Source of the DNA: Chrysoperla carnea
Lineage: Eukaryota > Arthropoda > Insecta > Neuroptera > Chrysopidae
Direction of reading: 5' to 3'
DNA: 64,000 bases
NCBI RefSeq assembly: GCF_905475395.1
Contig: NC_058337.1
Span: 14,868,983-14,932,982 of the forward strand
How positions within the stretch are numbered: the first letter of the stretch is position 1; every line of letters begins with the position of its first letter. Positions 46,370 through 58,924 of the stretch are shown piece by piece. The notes under the pieces are model-generated. The model worked only from the letters and a program-made list of their open reading frames with translations. It did not search any database and was not told the origin of the DNA. Both the position numbers and the translations under genes were made by a program.

Positions 46370-46640
46370 CCGCTGCTTGCTATGTGTGTCTGTGTGTCTG
46401 CCTGTGGCATCGTAGCACCTAAACGGATGAACCAATTTTGATTTTTTTGTTTCGTTTGAAAGGTAATATAATGAGTGTTTTTAGCTACGTCAATTGCGAG
46501 CTTAGAGTTCCGTACCCGGAACAACTAAAAAATAGACGATGATCCTGAAAATCGGTTCAGTTTGGAATAGGCTCGAAGGAAAAAAGTAATTTAATGGAGA
46601 GTTTTCTTATATACGTTTCAATTACGAGTTTAGGATTCAC
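46370..46640 (+). repeat. Dispersed repeat family C
   Basis: Contains TGTCTGCCTGTGGCATCGTA, TTCGTTTGAAAGGTAATATA and GAGTTCCGTACCCGGAAC. Matches 52.75-53.05 kb over its whole length. Confidence 0.75.
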
Positions 46641-47079
46641 TTGTTTACTTAGAGCTACGATTGTAACATTATGTGAAAAATTGTTTACACGTTAATGTGG
46701 CAGTTGCAACATCGTTTCAACAAACATATTTACTTAAAAAAAAGTATGCCTATATAAGTACCAAAATATAATTTTTGTACCTTATATAATAATTAATTAC
46801 TTCACTCAAAGTTATATGTTTTATTTTCTCTTCCCTTTTTTATGATAAAGAAAGTCTCTATGATAGAAAGTAAATTCTGGTTTTTTGTTGTTAAAAAATT
46901 GTTTTGATCTATATTTTTAGTACATCTAAATATTCGTTCATAAATGATGTTTTTTGAAAATTAAATCATTTTAATTATTAACCTTTAGAACATTTTCTAC
47001 AGCAAAATATAATGTAAAGCAGCTCCTTTATTTTCGTTTTAAGTTTTGTCTGTTAAATTTTTTTTACAATTGCAAAAAT
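46641..47079. other. Non-coding, no gene seen
   Basis: AT-rich sequence without coding-like frames. Confidence 0.4.
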
Positions 47080-48175
47080 TATTTCTGTAAGGATATCATA
47101 TTCTAGGCACTTTTTTCTAATAATATGACCCAAGAAATTAAGCTGACAAATCTTTAGTCTTTATTAGTTCACGACCTACACTCGCTTTTCGTTGACCAAG
47201 TTCATTTGTTGTTCGTTGGGTCCATGATATCCGCTGGAAACGATGCAGGAATCACATTTTTGACGCAGCTAATAGTTTTTCAGCAGCAGTTGAGTTGACT
47301 CTGTCCATGTTTCACATGCATATAATGAAAACGGCCAAACATTTTAAAATACGAATTTTAGTTTTATTACTTGTTTTTATTTATTAATATTTGTTTATAT
47401 TTATTTAATATCGCTTTCGATAGAGCTATACGTCGTTTTATTTCACTTAGGCATTTACCACCGTCTGATGTAATGGTCACGCCAAGATATATGCATTGAC
47501 TCACTTCTTCTAACTATGACTTTAACTTTGCACAGTCAGCCTTTAGATTTGATTTATTTTGAGATTAGTTTGTTTGGAAATCATCATACATTTAGTCTTT
47601 TTTGCGTTAATTGTTAAGCCGTATGTTTTACATGCATTGATAACGTTGTTTATTAAAGCTTGTAGACTGTCTTCACTGCCACTTATCAACACAGTGTCAT
47701 CCGCATATCTTAACTTATTGACATTTTTTGCACCCACGTTAACCTCGTAAATATCCTCGATATTTTCAAAAACCAGTTCTAAGTTAAATAATTCAAGTGA
47801 AAGAATACACCCCTGCCTCACTCCCTTCTTTATTGTTACGTATGCAGATACACCACCATTAAACTTTATTATTGCTGTCGTTTGATTCCAATATAAAGAT
47901 TTTATAATTCTCAAGTCTTTTCCGTCGATGTAAATTTTTTCGAGAAGTGAAAAAAGCATATCATGTGGCACACTATCAAATATTTTATGAGATCCAGGAA
48001 ACAAATATATAGTGATTTATTCAACACTAATGATCTTTCGCATAACACTCGGAATTGGAACAATTAATTGCATGTGCCTTTCCCGTGAACAAAACCACTT
48101 TGGTTCTCTCATATTTCCGGTTGTATTTTAGTATGAATACTATCTAAGATGATTTTACAGATAATCTTATACCAT
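47080..48175 (-). mobile_element. Second degenerate LINE (reverse transcriptase fragment)
   Basis: The best frame (48004-47543, minus) carries reverse transcriptase motifs: FDSVPHDMLFSLLEKI, VTIKKGVRQGCILS and LRYADDTVLISGSEDSL, so the YADD catalytic box is intact. Upstream debris (ENQSGFVHGKGT, then LCERSLVLNKSL) and downstream debris extend it in other frames with stops. The KKGVRQGC(I)LS wording differs from the jockey-like element at 36 kb, so it is another clade. The first catalytic Asp region reads GSHKIFDSVPHD, with the usual Asp changed. It is inactive. Confidence 0.85.
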
Positions 48176-50040
48176 ATACCATTTGAAAAGTACGTAAGTT
48201 ATTTTTATTTTAAATCGAGCGTGAGCAAAATGCCCATAACGCTAGTGTAGACGGCTTAATTAATTCTTTGGAGTAATTAATTATACTCATTACGTCTAGA
48301 TTTGACAGATGCTTGACAAATTATTTTTTTACTATTTATATTATTGTAATATTCTTGTATAATTATACACACTATATACCTACAGTTTAACATTTGGAGC
48401 CTACTACAAACGATGTAATAACTTTCGTCAGGTGTTATTTCCTTGAATTTTATATTAAACAAGAGAGGAATTTTTATTTCTTGACTGGGTGTTTTGCTGA
48501 GATATTACTTACGACTTCTTTTTTTATAATTAAGTAGAGAGTATTTTGAAGAAAGAAAGAATAAAGAAGGACATCAAAGAGTTTTTCTTGTGTTTTCTAC
48601 TAATTTATTTGAATAGACATGTACATATAAAATGAATGAATGAAGTGCGTTGTGACTTTCAAGATAGCTTACTTTTTTAATTATTATAAAAAGGAGGTTT
48701 GGTCGGCATTGAGTATTAAAATCAACAATTACAACTTTATAAAATAAATATTTTTCATATTTAAAAATCTTAATAAAAATATAAAAAACAAAAAATATTT
48801 TTTTTCCTATATAGCCTGTTTTAGGATTATGAAGCTCTCAACGTAAAGTTATTTTGTTTGAACTTGGATATCATTTTCATGCTAAAATATATAAGTCCTT
48901 GTTAAAATAATTAAAAACATTAGTTTTCTGGAAATAAAACTACAGGTCTCAAGAAGAATCTCGAATGTTGGAGAAACCTATTGAAGATGCCTTAAATAGT
49001 TTTTACAAGTTGTTACACTTTTATGCTTTACAAATAATTTAAATTTTTTATAACCACAATAATTTTCCAAATTTTTAAATATTTAATAGTTCTTAGGGAC
49101 CTAGGGATAACTAGAAAATAATCTTCCCACTAAAATTATTAAGTGGAAAGAGTTCAATGTAGTAAAATCTACTTGGATTTTCCCCTCTAATTTTTCAAAC
49201 GACACAAACTTATACAGTTAAGCGTGAGTCTTACATAAAAATATTGGACCTTTTTGTGACCGAAACTACTTTTTTATGAAAATTTTTGTATTTCGCACGG
49301 AAACCGAGTAAACTGATTGAAAAGCAGCTGCGCGTTTAGTTGCATGTTTAAAACTTTAGCAATTTTAAAGAAACTGTACGATCATTGTTTACACAAACGT
49401 TCATATCAGAATTTACGACCTCTAGTCTCTCCAAATTGATTTAGAAAGGTGAAAATTTGTAAGTTGAGATAGTGAGAAGGAAGTTTCTTTAAGGGGTATG
49501 TAATTTCCCAGGACACCTCTCTTCTTTTTATGTCGACAAATTATATTTTTTCACATTTTAACGGCTTTGCTCACCACTAAAACGCCTACAAATTTAGTTA
49601 GAGAGTTCAAAGTTTTTATTAATTGAGTTACTTTTAAGAGTCTTCCTTTAGGTAGTACCAACTTTCCAGCATTCTTTCCCGCATTTTAATGTAGATATTA
49701 AATTTCAATAACACACATGGAATAATGGTATTCATGCAGCTCGCCAATTTTTTATTTTTTAAGTTGGTCAATTTGTATTCGAAAATTTAAAATAATTTTA
49801 GCAGCAAACAATGTCATTAAAATAAGTGAAAATATACAATTTAGTGAGGTAAATTATTGAAATATCCTGTACAGATGCCATTTGTTCTAGTTTGTTAAAA
49901 TTTCGGAAAATTAATATTCTAGAAAGCTTTTTTCATAAATCTATCATAGATCTACCACTAGGTGAAGCTACGTACAAACTTTCAACTGTTATAGTGTTAG
50001 AGAAAATAGAAAGCAAATTATTTTCCTAATTTTCGCTCAC
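48176..50040. other. Long non-coding stretch, no gene seen
   Basis: About 1.9 kb of AT-rich DNA with no coding-like frame, RNA gene or repeat family recognised from the rest of the window. It could be intergenic. Confidence 0.4.
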
Positions 50041-50425
50041 ACGGCAAAACAATGATATTCCACGAAAGAGTTTCAAAAGTTGTTAATTTTTTTTATAAAG
50101 AACAACTTTTATATTTTAACTATTGTTCTATGTCTGTCTAATGGTTTACAAGATGGTACCGTTGACCTAATTGACCTTAGTTGCTCATTTACGAACTTAA
50201 ACTCACTTTTTAAGTACTGAGCATGCTATACAATTATCAGCTCGATATCTCTTTTTGTTTTTGAGTTATCGTGTATCCAAACAGACGGACAAACAATCGA
50301 AAATAGACTAATTAGGTTATTTTATGAAAACCTATAGCAAAATTTTGTTCGAATGATCAATATTTCCAAACTTGGGACTAAATTTTGCTTACCTTGATAT
50401 ATATTTCATATATATAGGCTATAAA
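50041..50425 (-). repeat. Dispersed repeat family A, diverged minus-strand copy
   Basis: Blocks AACTATTGTTCTATGTCTGT, GCTCATTTACGAACTTAAAC and AATAGACTAATTAGGTTATT match family A with more substitutions than other copies. Confidence 0.7.
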
Positions 50426-51764
50426 TATGTTTTTATGTTGATTGAATTTAAAATAATTTCGATATGGTACACACAACCACAATAATTATTCTTCAAATTT
50501 ATGAACTTAATCCATTTATATTTTATGTGATTATGAAATATAGCATCAATTGAAATTGACAATAAATTTAAATGAATACCCAACATTAAGGTTTAATTTA
50601 TACACAAAGAGGTAAATCCTTTAACAATAGATCCGTGTTACTTTTATATCTAGTTCAGTGCTACACGGCGAAATTTTTAGATATATTCCCTTTTCAATCT
50701 ACGAAAAAGTCCTTCAAAATTAAGCAAATCAATTTATTGCTTTTTAAATGATTATCTAGAAACGTAGATCAAAATAAATAATTTTTTAATTTGAAAATAT
50801 TGTATTAACGTAGAAGTTTTATCAAAAAGATCGAAAAAAATGAGAAAAGAAGAAAACTACACACGCATGAGGGAAATTGTTATTTTTGAGATATTCTTTT
50901 ACAAGCAGTTTTGTGAGAAAATCCTCATCAACTATTTTGCCCCAAAAATTCAAAACATAAAAAAATACAGATTAAAATAAAACAAATTAGTGATAAATTG
51001 ATCTTTTATAAATTGTGGGCCCAAAAGTTAAATTTGACTCTATAAAGTGATTTTTATCTCAATGTTGATTAGTGTTTTTCAAAATTCAACGACCCATGTA
51101 TCAGCGTTTGTACAAGCTTAGACCATAGCTTATAAATTAAACTAGGTTTACCAGCCCTTGCTTAAGCTACAATTAAGGATAATAAATCAAGCCTAGATTT
51201 GTCAGTTGCTACCAAAGTCTGGGATGCCTTGACCAAGACTAATAAATTAGGGTTTGGTTTGGGATCTATTGCCCCTTGCCCTTTTTACTCAAACCTTGAC
51301 CAAATCTTATAAATTAACTCTTTAATGTTCCGTCTTGCCTAATGATGAATTGTTAAATGGCATCCCCAAACAGGAAAAAAACTGGGTGTTTATGGGTTAC
51401 GTGAATAATTAATTAAATTATTATTTAAGAATGGGAATCAAGACCAGTCTCGAATTAGCCTCAAATTATAACGCATCAATGTTCACACAAACACTTAGGC
51501 CAAGCTTAAAGGCTAGCCTACGATCTGGTCGGTATTACAGATCGCGATCCTGTAATCCTAGTACGAAATGTTGTTAATACTCCAAATTTTAATTATGTGC
51601 TAGACAGAAGGTCATCAAGTCTTGGTTCAAATTGGGAGCGGGATATTTATGTATATATTTAGTTGGCTTGGCATGAGGACATGGTTAGCTCCCCTCCCTA
51701 GTGGGGCATTATGAGCATGGCCACTTGTTTTGATAGGAAAATTGAAATCTGTTCATATGTTTTA
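50426..51764. other. Non-coding, no gene called
   Basis: Loosely repetitive GACCAAGNNTNATAAATTA-type words recur between 51.1 and 51.33 kb. A plus-strand frame of about 33 codons at 51560-51662 is too short and unrecognised to call. Confidence 0.35.
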
Positions 51765-51905
51765 CGTGTGTAAAACAATCCCTACCCCTATTTCAAATGT
51801 TATGGGACGGGGATAAGGGAGAGCAAGAGATGTGGCGGCTATAACGTGGTGGTCTTTACTTTTAAGCCAGACTTTTAAGCGGGCGAGTATTAAGCTGCTA
51901 TAAAA
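51765..51905 (-). repeat. Dispersed repeat family F
   Basis: Reverse complement of 57.72-57.84 kb: GGGATTGTTTTAC, CCATAACA, CACATCTCTTG and TTATAGCC words occur in the same order. Class unknown. Confidence 0.55.
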
Positions 51906-52744
51906 TAAATTATATGTTCTATGTTTGTTTCTTCTTTATACATACTAGAAACATAGATGTTTATACCCTCTTCAATCGTCGTTACAATGCCACTCATAAT
52001 TTCTTAGAGTCGGGAATTATCTTTCATTTAATAAATACACCGAATCCTTAAAAGTTTTCAATTTTGAAAGCCTAAAATAATTTCATAACTACTTTGAAAG
52101 ACACACATTTAGTAAAAGGTACAGCTTTATTTTTTAATTAAAAAAAAAACTTGATAATTATTTTATATTCATATAAAAAAAACGTTATTTCTTATGTCAA
52201 TTATGCATAGATGTTCGTAATAATTATTCTCCGTGTAATAATTATTTGTGGTAACAATATTTATAATATTATAACATATATTATCGATAGCTTACTTACT
52301 TTATAGAATGGCAAAATAAACTTTTCCATCCTGTAATACAACACAAAACTAGAATATCCAAAATCGACGTTTAGAAATTGGGACATTGGAGGGGGGGGGT
52401 AATAATTGATATTTTCTCTTTAATATCAAGCAAATAAAAATTTTGATAATTAGTAAAGTTGTCTAAAATTACTTAAGGATATATGAGTGTGTCTACATTC
52501 ATGAAATTATAATGAAATTCATTATTCAAGCTGAAAATAAGATAAAAATAATTTCAACCTTAAAATTATTCCTGCTCGTACATCTCTTATATGGTTGGAG
52601 ACACTTGATTCGTTTTTTTTCTATGTCAGTTTAAAAATAATTTAATTCGGAGAAATTAGAGAGAAGTTATCCTCGATGATTGTCATATTTTGATAGACTT
52701 GTTTACTTGTGTATTGTGAATTGTATATTGACAGACTGTATTTT
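51906..52744. other. Non-coding, no gene seen
   Basis: AT-rich with a G run at 52391-52399. No coding-like frame. Confidence 0.4.
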
Positions 52745-53055
52745 TAATCCCCGAACTAAAAAAAAGGGGTGTTATAAGTTTGACCGTTTTGTGTGTGTCT
52801 GTCTGTCTGCCTGTCTGTGGCATCGTAGCGCCTAAACGAAGGGACCGATTTTAATTTTTGTTGTTTCGTTTGAAAGGTAATTTAATGGTGAGTGCTTTAA
52901 GCTATGCTTCAAGTGTTTAGTGGTTCCGTACCCGAAAAAACTAAAAAATTGGCGATGATAATCAAAATCGGCTCAGTTTGAAGGCTTTAAGGAAAAAGGT
53001 AATTTAATGGAAAGTTTTCCGTACCCGAAAAATTTGTCGGGGGTTTTTAAAGTTT
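52745..53055 (+). repeat. Dispersed repeat family C
   Basis: Starts near CCGAACTAAAAAAAAGGGGT and contains CTGTCTGTGGCATCGTAGCG and GTGGTTCCGTACCCGAAA. Matches 46.37-46.64 kb. Confidence 0.75.
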
Positions 53056-53309
53056 TGTAAATTTCACTTGTTACATGAGATTTACATTTTATGTATCTTA
53101 CATTTTTACATCCTAATTATATTTCCACATCATTTTTACCATCTTTGTTGATTACACGCACAACTTTTAACTACCTCGAAAACTAATATTTCGTGAATTA
53201 GCTGAAATCTGCCTCTGTAAGTAAAAAAAACCTGGCATCGTGATTTTGCTGGGCTGACTGCTGGGTAAGATTCCTTAAATTTACTTTAAGTTCTAATGAA
53301 ATGCGCACT

Positions 53310-53555
53310 AGTGTTTACATTTTTTCGTAAACATCACTGTTAACCCGTAAATTATAAAGGCGCAAATTATATAGTATGTATTATATAGGAATATCAGCTA
53401 TGTGTGTGTGACATGCATGTATATATGGCTTTTCAAGAGTGGCTATCTTTCTTTACTTACATGACGTAGAAAAAGAAACGATTGCGTAATCATCATTGTC
53501 TATACATGGTATTTCAACAATTAATTCAGTCAATTGCTTGTTTTCATTTGGTTGA
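53310..53555 (+). repeat. Dispersed repeat family A, 3' part
   Basis: From TTTTTTCGTAAACATCACTG to CAATTGCTTGTTTTCATTTG. Confidence 0.75.
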
Positions 53556-53969
53556 TGATGATTTTCACCAAAAAATAATGACATTGAAGTAGAATATCTT
53601 GGCCAAATTTGTTAGAAAACAGTGTAAAATATCAAAATGTACATAATTTTATCAGCTGAAACTTTTTTTAGATCATGATTACGAACATAAATCAAATTGG
53701 TTTCTTTCTACCTTGTCTTTGAAGTTAAAACAATTCGAGAGAGATAAGGGGAACAATATTTACTCCTAGAACCTATGACCGTAGTGGAAGCAGTTTCCCA
53801 TAAATATAAGAGTTTAACAATTGCTACGTATGAATGGAGTGAGTTTTTTTCTGCAGATGCCAAAATATGTTTTTTAAGATCCAAATATCATAAAATATTT
53901 GCAGAAATTTTAACCGCAGCGTTTTCTAATAACATCATTTGATAAAAAAGTTACGTTTTTTTTTAAGTG

Positions 53970-54140
53970 ACTATTTAAAAACGCTGCAGTCAAAATTTTT
54001 CCATCATTTTTGTAATGCTTGGGGCTTGGAAAATGATATTTTGGATAATCATTTTTAGATACGAATTTTTTTAAAAACTTACTAATGATCTAAGGATTGT
54101 CCCCGCGATATAATAACTTACCCTACAAAAATTTTAGGGA
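53970..54140 (+). repeat. 170-bp direct repeat, left copy
   Basis: AAAACGCTGCAGTCAAAATT to CCTACAAAAATTTTAGGGAAA. It recurs almost unchanged at 54788-54957, on the other side of a family A copy. Confidence 0.9.
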
Positions 54141-54787
54141 AACAAGTGAAAACAAACAATTGACTGAGTTAATTGTTGAAATACCATGTATAGGCAGTGT
54201 TGATAACTCTGTCACATTTCACATACATACATACCTGACATATTTAACTGATATTCTCATATAATGCGCAAGTGTTGATGCGCAATCGTTTGTTTTTTTT
54301 GACGTCATGTAAATAACAAAAGATATTCACTTTGATATTCCTATATTAATACATACTATAAAATTTGCACCTAATTAACGCCCTCGTAGGTAAACAGTGA
54401 TGTTTACAAAAAAATTTTTCAAACAAAAGTTTTTTATTTTTTTATAAGGAACATTTTTTACATTTAAACTTTTGTTCTATCTCTAACGGTTTACAAGATG
54501 GGTCCTACGGATCCAAGACCCAATTGACCTATGATGCTCATTTACGAACTTGACCTCACTTTTTACGTCCTGAGTACGCTGTAAAAATTTCAGCTCGATA
54601 TCTTTTTTCGTTTTTGAGTTATCGTGTCCACAGACGGACGGACGGACGGACGGACAACCGGAAATGGACTAATTAGGTGATTTTATGAACAGCTATGACA
54701 AAATTTTTTTCCTAGCATCAATATTTTTAAGCGTTACAAACTTGGGACTAAACTTAATATACTATGTATATTTCATATATGCATGGT
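54141..54787 (-). repeat. Dispersed repeat family A, full copy, minus strand
   Basis: Runs from AACAAGTGAAAACAAACAAT to CATATATGCATGGTATA and includes a GGAC microsatellite of four or more units. It lies exactly between two copies of a 170-bp direct repeat. Confidence 0.9.
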
Positions 54788-54957
54788 ATAAAAACGCTGC
54801 AGTCAAAATTTTTCCATCATTTTTGTATTGCTTGGGGCTTGGAAAATGATATTTTGGATAATCATTTTTAGATACGAATTTTTTTTAAAACTTACTAATG
54901 ATCAAAGGATTGTCCCCGCGATATAATAACTTACCCTACAAAAATTATAGGGAAAGA
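54788..54957 (+). repeat. 170-bp direct repeat, right copy
   Basis: Same sequence as 53970-54140, with about half a dozen differences by eye. Confidence 0.9.
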
Positions 54958-55346
54958 ATAGTTAAAAATGTACATACAATTGCACCACGTAGGTGTTGTA
55001 TATATGATATTCATTTGTATAAAATATGAAAGTAAAATTGTTTATATAATTTAATAAAATTATTTATGTATTAATGCTCGATAAGAAACGATTTTAGCGT
55101 ACTAATGAATAAATATGGAAGTTGAGGAGTGTGAGAAAATGTTTTACATAAAAATAATTATCTTGTTTTAAATTTTTACGTGTTATAAATTTTAATTTAG
55201 CATAAACCACATATATAAAATTTATTTATATTATATACAAACAAACAGTGGTAGTACTTGAAGAATGGAATATTAGTTCTTTTAATAAGAATTTATTGAT
55301 CTTATTTTTTTACATTATGATAAAATTAAATGAAATATACAGATTT
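54958..55346. other. Non-coding, no gene seen
   Basis: AT-rich sequence between two family A copies in opposite orientation. Confidence 0.4.
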
Positions 55347-55911
55347 TTATACCATGTATATATGAAATATACATAGTATTATAAGTTTAGTCCCAAGTTT
55401 GTAACGCCTAAAAATATTGATGCTACAAAAAAAAAATTGGTATAGGTGTTCATAAAATCACCTAATTAGTCCATTTCCGGTTGTCCGTCCGTCCGTCCGT
55501 CCGTCTGTGGACACGATAACTCAAAAACGAAAAAAGATATCGAGCTGAAATTTTTACAGCGTACTCAGGACGTAAAAAGTGAGGTCAAGTTCGTAAATGA
55601 GCATCATAGTTCAATTGGGTCTTGGGTCCGTGGGACCCATCTTGTAAACCGTTAGAGATAGAACAAAAGTTTAAATGTAAAAAATGTTCCTTATCTAAAA
55701 TTAAACAACTTCTGTTTGAAACATTTTTTCGTAAACATCACTGTTTACCCGTGAGGGCGCCAATAAGGCGGAAATTTTATAATATGTACTATACTTGATT
55801 ATCAGTTATGTATGTGTCACATGTATGTATGTGTTATGTGATAAAGAAATCAACACTGACTATGCATGGTATTTCAACAATTAACTCAGTCAATTGTTTG
55901 TTTTTACTTGT
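55347..55911 (+). repeat. Dispersed repeat family A, best full copy
   Basis: About 565 bp. Order of blocks: TATACCATGTATATATGAAA, CCCAAGTTTGTAACGCC, CACCTAATTAGTCCATTTCC, a GTCC microsatellite, ACACGATAACTCAAAAACG, CAATTGGGTCTTGGGTCC, CCGTTAGAGATAGAACAAAA, ATTTTTTCGTAAACATCACT, GTTTACCCGTGAGGGCGCC, ATGGTATTTCAACAATTAAC and CAATTGTTTGTTTTTACTTG. No coding frame, no tRNA-like A/B boxes and no clear terminal repeats were seen. Confidence 0.9.
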
Positions 55912-56563
55912 TAATTTGTATTTTTTGTATATTTATAACATGAACAAAGAGGCGGCTACAAAATTTCCAGGGTATTTGTTATATTGATGAAAATGATTGC
56001 CTGCATTCCGTATGACTACAAGATACGGGGGCTACCCACTCACTTGGACCATATGTTATAGAGATCAAACCCAGATCAAATTTAAGAGTTCAAAGTGTTA
56101 AATGATAAGTATCTTTTCTATTTGATGGTACAGACAGATAGATATTACTTTTACATTCACATTTTTAAAATTTAACACATTTTGAAACTGACGATATTCC
56201 CGGAAATTTTAACCAATTTGTTCTATTGTTACACTTTGTTTCCTATGTAAATAGGAACATTTTAAATAATTTGTGTTTGAACGTTTAACGTTTTCGTGTT
56301 GAGGCTGTTAGCCTTATAAGGAAGGAGGGTTGAGGATGTTGCACCCACAGTAAATTACCGAATTAATGTACTATTTTCTCATTTTTTTTCAAGCAAAAGT
56401 CAATTTAATTGTTATCAATTTTGCAACCTTTGTAGTAATCCCTATATATGTGTGGAAAATAAGGTTGTTTGTTTGTTACGATTTGAATGAAACTTTACAA
56501 TAATATAGCATGAAACTTTACAATAATATAAGACAAACACATGAGCTATAATTTATATAGATA
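55912..56563. other. Non-coding, no gene seen
   Basis: Contains a short 24-bp tandem duplication (ATGAAACTTTACAATAATAT) at about 56486-56530. No coding-like frame. Confidence 0.45.
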
Positions 56564-56680
56564 TAAGATTAAAACAACAAATGTAATATTTGTATATGTA
56601 AATTTATTTGACCATATATATATATACATACAAATTATATATATATATATACAAATATTACATTTGTTGTTTTAATCTTA
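56564..56680. repeat. Palindrome with an AT-repeat centre
   Basis: The left arm AAGATTAAAACAACAAATGT and the right arm ACATTTGTTGTTTTAATCTT are exact complements, extended by AATATTTGTATAT. The loop is TATATA-rich. Total about 117 bp, a MITE-like hairpin. Confidence 0.85.
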
Positions 56681-57714
56681 TTATGGAATTCCACAAAGTA
56701 AATCTCAACACATTGAATATATAGATATATTTAAAAAAAATTAGATTTGCCTTTGGCAGCCATACTAAAATTCTCTCTCGAAAACGTTGCGAGCTCCTAT
56801 ACTATAGTTTTATATTTTTATGGGTAATATGGCAAATTCGACATCAGGCAACTACCGTATTTTTTTGTATCAGGCAACCACCGTATTTTTTAATTTATTT
56901 ATGTAATTCTACATTTAAAGTTGTTAAAAACAACATTTACTCTTTTTCCTTAAAAATGTAATTTTTAATTCATTTAGTATACAATTTGTAATTCAAAATT
57001 TATGATTCAAATTAAGATGAGCATTTCTGTGGGTTGCAATATACATTTTGTTAAAATATATCCCCTTCAGAATCCACAATAAAAATAGTTAGTTAGTTTT
57101 ATAAAAATTATTAATAATTACCTAGACCGATTTCGATTTCCTTGGCAATCCTTTCCCCTGTATAAGTTTTTCAAAATATTTAATGCAATTTTTTTGTGTG
57201 TGTATTTTAAAATGATAAAACGCCCCAACCCATATTTAACAAAATAGCTTTAAAATGTGATCCAATTCTAGCAAATCAGTTTTATAACTTTTTTGTGGAT
57301 AATATTATAAATAATATATCTATTTACGTAAGTATTTTATGATTTTCTATTTAATAAAAAAATAAAAATGTTTATAAACTACTATTATTATTATTATCAT
57401 CCCATGATAACAACAAACTTCACTATAAAGAGCATCGTTAAAAATATTTAATCGACATACAAACTACATGACCACTGAATATTAACTTTGCCAAATACTA
57501 TTATATACTAAATGGTACGAATTCAAGGGTCTTCGAATCCATCACGTGTGTAATTATAGATTATTTATAGATAAACGCAAAAAGGTAAACAATTTTATTT
57601 AATGAAAATTATTTCGTCGAGTAAAAATTAAAAGAATTATTTTTTAAATTTTAAAATTTGTCGTAATTAATTGTTTGTTGTAATATGTATTAAATTAGCT
57701 AGATTGTTACCCGT
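56681..57714. other. Non-coding, no gene seen
   Basis: AT-rich with a short ATT repeat near 57380-57395 and a local duplication of ATCAGGCAACNACCGTATTT at 56842-56891. No gene. Confidence 0.4.
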
Positions 57715-57840
57715 CCGCGTCACTGGGCCTAAAAGTACAAATCAACGCTTTATAGCCTCCACCTCTCTTGATCTCACTTATAACCCTTCCATAACACTGG
57801 AAGGGATTGTTTTACGCAGCTAAAAGACATGCACAATTTT
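57715..57840 (+). repeat. Dispersed repeat family F
   Basis: Starts TTACCCGTCCGCGTCACTGG and contains CCTCCACCTCTCTTGATCTC and GGGATTGTTTTACGCAGC. An inverted relative lies at 51.77-51.9 kb. Confidence 0.55.
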
Positions 57841-58242
57841 CAATTTTTTAAATTGTAAAATATTCATAATTCATGGTTTGACGTTTACTATTTTAAATTT
57901 TTTAAATAGTCAGATTAAATTCAATTTTTTAAATTTTTTTTAAAAATGTATCTTTATAAATTATAGCTCATATGTTATTCTGATGTATGAGCTATATTGC
58001 TGTACAGTTTCATTAAAAACCATTCTCTAGTTTTTGCGTGAAAATGTAACAAATAAACAAACAAACAAGTAAACAAAACATCCTTACTTTCACATTTATA
58101 ATATATAGGGATGTCTGATTAAGTGACTAATATAATTAGCCTTTTCCTCTGAAGATTAAAAAAAATCTAGATGGCAGCACAAAAAGTAGGTATATCTGTT
58201 TTGATTTCCCTATGAGAACAATGTTAAAAATACTTTGTAAAA
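57841..58242. other. Non-coding, no gene seen
   Basis: AT-rich. It includes TTTTTAAATTGTAAAA-type near-repeats. Confidence 0.35.
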
Positions 58243-58387
58243 ATGGAATTAACAGAATTAACGGAAGATGATGTGCTGCAGAACAATTGAACTACGCAAA
58301 AATTGAAGATCGCCTTGTTCGGGACTTAAAATGGTTTGCAAGTCGTGATTTACCTGTTTCAGGTAATACAAATGCACTCATAAAGAG
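58243..58387 (+). pseudogene. SAP-like first exon of a transposon-type ORF, frameshifted
   Basis: From the ATG at 58243 the frame reads MELTELTEDDV. After a one-base change of frame near 58276 it continues AEQLNYAKIEDRLVRDLKWF and SRDLPVSGNTNALIKR, then a donor-like AG|GTGAGT. The pattern L.EDDV ... L..LK.W...R.LP.SG....L..R is the SAP-like N-terminus I recall from SWIM/YqaJ proteins of DNA transposons. It may be a sister of the relic at 8.2-8.65 kb. The frameshift and missing downstream exons make it dead. Confidence 0.5.
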
Positions 58388-58924
58388 GTGAGTTGTAGTT
58401 GATAGTTCGTTTTAATTGTTCTCAGATTTTAATATTTATTACTGTGACCATATTAGGAGTACCTACTGTGACTTTATTATCTGGTGAGGGCTTCATAGTT
58501 TTGCCACTTTAACAAAAAAGATAATGAAAGAGCATTCAAATTGAGCTGGTGTATTTTTTGAAATGGGATTACAAGAAATTTGTCACGGTATTTAATGGAA
58601 AATTGACAAGCATACGTATTCAAATTACAATTTTGTTAGAGTAAAGAGTTATTTTTTTTGTGATACTAGAATAATTGTGATACCAGAATAAATAATTGTG
58701 ATACTAAAGTTAATAAAACATGATAATTTTATTTGTACTATGTAATATTTATAACAGAAACAAAAACAAAAAAAACTAAAAATTTAGATTTACTTTTGTT
58801 CTTTACAATTTTTTATAGAGATAATGGTTCTTGAAAATTAAAAAACATCGCAATAACAATAGTAATCTGTGATATGAAATAATAGGAATCATATTTTTAG
58901 ATAATATCTAATCTATTATATATA
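58388..58924. other. Non-coding between two transposon relics
   Basis: AT-rich with no coding-like frame. It separates the SAP-like exon from the facing transposase debris. Confidence 0.35.
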
